NCBI RefSeq assembly: GCF_964253915.1 | Contig: NZ_CAXUSG020000001.1 | Coordinates: 186,001 to 250,000, forward strand | DNA: 64,000 nucleotides | DNA from: Metarhizobium sp964253915 | GTDB taxonomy: Bacteria > Pseudomonadota > Alphaproteobacteria > Rhizobiales > Rhizobiaceae | Direction of reading: 5' to 3' | Shown: positions 61,191 to 64,000 of the stretch, one piece after another | Numbering within the stretch: position 1 is the stretch's first letter | How the letters are laid out: every line of letters starts with the position of its first letter | Position numbers and translations under genes: made by a program | The notes under the pieces: model-generated | The model's database searches: none | The model's input: the letters and a program-made list of their open reading frames with translations, nothing else | What the model was told of the DNA's origin: nothing

Positions 61191-61227
61191 AACCGGCCCT
61201 GGTTGAGCTTATCAGCCCGGGCCGGTT
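61191..61227 (-). terminator. Hairpin downstream of the 2-hydroxyacid dehydrogenase gene
   Basis: Stem AACCGGCCC / GGGCCGGTT (61191-61199 with 61219-61227) with a 19-base loop, in the space between convergent genes. The T tract is poor. Confidence 0.4.
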
Positions 61228-61280
61228 CTTCAGTGTTTGTGCAAAATCATGGTCTGAAAAACGGCACGAGCCATTCCCGC

Positions 61281-62312
61281 TCAGTTCACCGTCACCGGCT
61301 TCGAACGCATGCGGGCAACCGTTTCCCGCTCGGCGCGTTTGCAGCGCATCGGTGGCAGGTTGCGGTCCATCAGGGCCATGTCTTCCAGCACCATGTCGCC
61401 CATCTTCTTGAAGGCGCTGTCGAGCGCGCCGGCGCGATGGGCGGAGAGCAGGAAGCCGGGCTGATGCCGAACCGGATGGTCGAGCGGCAGCGGTTCTTCC
61501 GGAAAGACGTCGCTGGCCGCAACGATATGGCCGCTCCTGACCGCGGCGATCAGCGCATCGAAATCGACGACGCCGGCGCGGCTGAGCAGAATGAAAGCTG
61601 CACCCTTGCGCATGCTGGCAAAGGCTTCCGCCCCCAGGAATCCCTGATTTTCCGTGGTGACGGAGGCGACGACGAACACGAAGTCGCTGTTTTGCAAAAC
61701 GGTTCCCAGGCTCGCCGGTTCGACATTGTTGTCCGCAAGGATCGATGGCGGCAGCCAGGGGTCGAAGACGCGGATGCGGGCGCGAAAGCCTGACAGCACC
61801 CGGTTCAGCGCCCTGCCGAGATCGCCGAAGCCGACGATGCCGATGTCGGCGCCGCTGAGCAGCCGGGCCGAACGGTTGCCGTCGCCGCCCCAAAGCTCCT
61901 TGCCGACGCGAAAATCAGCATCGGCCTCGACGATGCCGCGGGCGAGGTTGAGCGCCATGGCAAGCCCGAGCTCAGCAACCGGCTCGGCAAACACCTGGCC
62001 AGTGGTGACGACATGGATGCCGCGCTGGAACAGGATCTCATAAGGCATGTTGTTGAAAAGGTTGCTCTCGACATTGAGAACGCAACGCAGGCTCTTCAGT
62101 CGCGCCAGCGTGTCTTCCGAAAGCGGCGGCTGGCCGATGATGTAGCGCGCCTGTTGCAGCACGTCGTCCGGCAGGCCGGCGATGTCGTCGGCATCGGCCT
62201 CGACGATCCGGTAGCCGGCGTCAAGCGCACGACGCGCCTCGTCGCTGAAAATCAGATCCAGGGTGCGCGGCGCCGGCGCCGAGATGACCAGCGGCTTGCG
62301 ATCGTCAGACAT
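61281..62312 (-). CDS. D-isomer-specific 2-hydroxyacid dehydrogenase
   Basis: 343 residues. The Rossmann motif is DIGIVGFGDLGRALNRVL with an acidic residue at the end of the next strand (RVFDPW). The catalytic Arg is in LSRAGVVDFDALIAAV, the Glu in VFPEEPLPLDHP, and the His in LLSAHRAGALDSAF. It would reduce a 2-keto acid or a phosphorylated hydroxyacid with NAD(P)H. Substrate is not evident. It is convergent with the metalloprotease pair. Confidence 0.92.
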   Translation of the reverse strand: MSDDRKPLVISAPAPRTLDLIFSDEARRALDAGYRIVEADADDIAGLPDDVLQQARYIIGQPPLSEDTLARLKSLRCVLNVESNLFNNMPYEILFQRGIHVVTTGQVFAEPVAELGLAMALNLARGIVEADADFRVGKELWGGDGNRSARLLSGADIGIVGFGDLGRALNRVLSGFRARIRVFDPWLPPSILADNNVEPASLGTVLQNSDFVFVVASVTTENQGFLGAEAFASMRKGAAFILLSRAGVVDFDALIAAVRSGHIVAASDVFPEEPLPLDHPVRHQPGFLLSAHRAGALDSAFKKMGDMVLEDMALMDRNLPPMRCKRAERETVARMRSKPVTVN

Positions 62313-62403
62313 TCATTCCTCCCGTCCGCTCTCCCAGCGGATTTTCCCGATATGGCGGGCAGGATCGGAATTTTGCGACGAAAAAGCAAGCAGCCGGAAG
62401 CGT

Positions 62404-62754
62404 TTACTCCTGCCAGGGCCAGCCGACCTGTTTTTGTCCTGGGAACCGGCCGCCGCGTGACGGTGGGTCGAAGCTTTCGACCGTCACGCCATTGCGATTG
62501 CAGCTGTAGACGACGCCGGGTTCGCCGAAACGATAGAAGGGATCGCGGCGGTAATAACGCCGCTCGCCGATTTCGGTGCGGCATTCGAAGCCGTCATTGT
62601 CGGTGAAGGTCGTCTTCGGCTCCTTGACACCGGGCAGGTCGCGATAGGTGTCGCCGGCGGTGACGGCTTGGCGGCTGAAATCGGTCGCCAGCGCCGGGGT
62701 GGAGCAAAGCAGGGCAAGGGCGACAAGAGCTGCCGCATGGCGCAAGGAAGGCAT
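62404..62754 (-). CDS. Small secreted protein, unknown function
   Basis: 116 residues from the ATG at 62754, which follows GGAAAG at a good distance; a GTG seven codons upstream is possible. A signal peptide (HAAALVALALLCSTPALA) is clear. The mature ~97 residues contain two Cys (ECRTEIG, YSCNRNG) that could form a disulfide and several aromatic residues, but no known domain. It is probably periplasmic. Confidence 0.75.
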   Translation of the reverse strand: MPSLRHAAALVALALLCSTPALATDFSRQAVTAGDTYRDLPGVKEPKTTFTDNDGFECRTEIGERRYYRRDPFYRFGEPGVVYSCNRNGVTVESFDPPSRGGRFPGQKQVGWPWQE

Positions 62755-62854
62755 TGGTTTCGTCTTTCCGGCCACATCCGGCCAGCCTCTTTTTCCGTAG
62801 AACTAGCCGATATGGCCGATCACGGGAACGCACATCTATTTGATGGCGCAAGCC

Positions 62855-63706
62855 TCAGAATACAAGCCGCCGGTAGGCGGTGGGGTATTGGTAGAGCCAG
62901 CCGATCCGTTCGACGGCCTTGTCGAAGTTTTCGCGCGCGACAGTCATGGTGTGGCCATTGGCATGCAGCAGGGTCGCCTCATCCTCCATGAAACCGACAT
63001 GGCCTTTCCAGAAGACGAGGTCGCCGCGCCGGAGATCGTGACGCTCCAGGTCTTCGGCGGGAAAGGCGGCCTGCATGTCGGTGTCGCGCGGCACCTTGCG
63101 GCCGGCCATCATCAGAGACAGCTGCACGAGGCCGGAGCAATCGAGGCCGAAGCCGGAGCGACCGCCCCAGAGGTAGGGGGTTTCAAGGAAACGGAGCGCA
63201 ATCGTCACCGGATCCGTGTCGAGTACCGTTTCGACCGGCAGGCAATGCGCGGCGATGACGGCGCCGCCGTCCGCCAGCAGGAAATAGCGCGTGCCACGGG
63301 TCTCTTCTTCGCCGATAACGCTGATGCGGCTGCCCATGGAGAGCGCCTTGACCACCGGGCTGCGCAACTCGGCACGTGGATAGACGAAGCTGCGCGGCAC
63401 GGCGATGCGGTGCGTCGGTGCCGGTACCTCCGTTGCCAGCGCTGCTTCCGGCAGATAGCCGACATAACCGTCCTCGCCGGCCTTGGCCCAGGCCCAGCCG
63501 TCGGCACGATCGAAAACCGTCACCTCTTCGCCGAGCAGCAGTTCGGTATCGATGCCGGCTGCCGCGTCGGGGCGAGGCCGCAGGGCGACGACAGGTGTGG
63601 CGATACGGGCCGTGTCGCCGCGAACGAAGCGGGTGGCTTCGACGCGGCCTTCAAGGTCCTGTTCGGCAAGATCGGGCCGGAAGGCGTGGAGACGGCGGTC
63701 GAACAT
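62855..63706 (-). CDS. NlpC/P60-family cell-wall hydrolase with SH3-like domains
   Basis: 283 residues. Two SH3-like segments (about residues 30-90 and 100-155) precede an NlpC/P60 peptidase domain with the catalytic Cys in GLDCSGLVQLSL, His in KGHVGFM and a third polar residue in LLHANGHT. It should cut peptidoglycan stem peptides. No signal peptide is visible, as in related rhizobial proteins annotated as dipeptidyl-peptidase VI-like. It is likely co-transcribed with the gene whose tail lies at the window end. Confidence 0.9.
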   Translation of the reverse strand: MFDRRLHAFRPDLAEQDLEGRVEATRFVRGDTARIATPVVALRPRPDAAAGIDTELLLGEEVTVFDRADGWAWAKAGEDGYVGYLPEAALATEVPAPTHRIAVPRSFVYPRAELRSPVVKALSMGSRISVIGEEETRGTRYFLLADGGAVIAAHCLPVETVLDTDPVTIALRFLETPYLWGGRSGFGLDCSGLVQLSLMMAGRKVPRDTDMQAAFPAEDLERHDLRRGDLVFWKGHVGFMEDEATLLHANGHTMTVARENFDKAVERIGWLYQYPTAYRRLVF

Positions 63707-63735
63707 CGGTTCCTTTCCGGCGGTGGCCTGGGGAC

Positions 63736-63946
63736 TAGAGCGTTTCCGCCTTTCTCGGAAACGCGAAAACGCTCTATCCTTTTGTTTCTACGCAATTCCG
63801 GACGCAAAACCGCTCCGCACTTTTGCTGGAATTGCTCCAAAGCGTGTCGCGATCTTTCAGATTCGCTCTCACGCTTTAGCTCCTTATTTTCGCATGTCGT
63901 TTCGCAAAACCGCTGCACACTTTTGCGCGGCATGCTTTATGTTTGG
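63736..63946. repeat. Rhizobial-type intergenic palindromic repeats
   Basis: First unit 63736-63776: outer arms TAGAGCGTTT / AAACGCTCTA and inner arms CGTTTCCG / CGGAAACG, which are alternative hairpins. Two related units with a CGCAAAACCGCT...CACTTTTGC core follow (around 63802-63838 and 63901-63933). Such dispersed palindromes are common between rhizobial genes; the TAGAGC ends are shared with the repeat at 28.3 kb. Confidence 0.65.
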
Positions 63947-64000
63947 TCAGGCGGTGAGCGAGCGGCCCTGCGTCATCACCAGATCGCCCAGGGCTTCGAG
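63947..64000 (-). CDS. 3' end of an unidentified gene (rest outside window)
   Basis: The last 17 codons and stop (TGA at 63949-63947) of a minus-strand gene: LEALGDLVMTQGRSLTA. Too short to identify. It would be read before the NlpC/P60 gene on the same strand, with a repeat-bearing 240-base gap. Confidence 0.55.
   Translation of the reverse strand, partial: LEALGDLVMTQGRSLTA

Noticed and set aside
1..64000. CRISPR arrays, retrons, toxin-antitoxin pairs or secretion clusters
   Set aside because: No regularly spaced repeats, reverse transcriptase, paired toxin genes or transporter clusters for the DUF4214 proteins were found in the window.

Overview
The window looks like a piece of chromosome from an alphaproteobacterium of the Hyphomicrobiales, most likely Rhizobiaceae. 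The reasons are the GC-rich coding sequence, a BA14K-family protein, a rhizobial transglutaminase-like cysteine peptidase, MbfA preceded by a perfect Irr-type iron control element, infC with an ATT start, and rhizobial-style intergenic palindromes. Most of it is ordinary core and metabolic DNA. There are two tRNA genes, no rRNA, no CRISPR array, and only one small insertion-sequence remnant.

Layout. 0-5 kb: the 3' part of a phosphoketolase, upp, a membrane-anchored retropepsin-like protease and an adenylate cyclase. 4.7-13 kb: a minus-strand nucleoside uptake and salvage cluster (BMP-type binding protein, ABC ATPase, two permeases, cdd, punA, deoC, deoA). 13-18 kb: msrA, tRNA-Ser, small enzymes, a LysR regulator and an orphan pxpA. 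17.7-22 kb: a DUF4214 protein divergent from a histidine kinase/response regulator pair. 22-35 kb: mixed housekeeping and accessory genes (GreA-type factor, MYG1 family, Crp/Fnr regulator, coaBC, a glutamine amidotransferase broken by an in-frame TAG, GST, GFA-family protein, diguanylate cyclase, pcaF, mbfA). 34.9-40 kb: the translation cluster infC-rpmI-rplT-pheS-pheT. 40-44 kb: small genes, a phosphomannomutase and tRNA-Leu.

44-57 kb is the accessory part. It holds a TetR / amidase / polyamine-type binding protein / AraC locus with an IS3-type remnant at the AraC 3' end; a MocR regulator with a LysE exporter, a DapA-like aldolase and a fosmidomycin-resistance-type MFS protein; and a MOSC / TlpA-like / AhpD-like / MarR locus whose MarR protein carries an extra C-terminal Cys/His cluster.

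57.7-61 kb: a long AT-rich stretch precedes two tandem 451-residue serralysin-like metalloproteases. Their C-terminal DUF4214 module, ending in GIWYV, is shared with the DUF4214 protein at 17.7 kb, so the window encodes a small family of probably type I-secreted proteins. The window closes with a 2-hydroxyacid dehydrogenase, a small secreted protein, an NlpC/P60 hydrolase, intergenic palindromes and the tail of one further gene. All functional calls come from motif recognition by eye; no database search was run.
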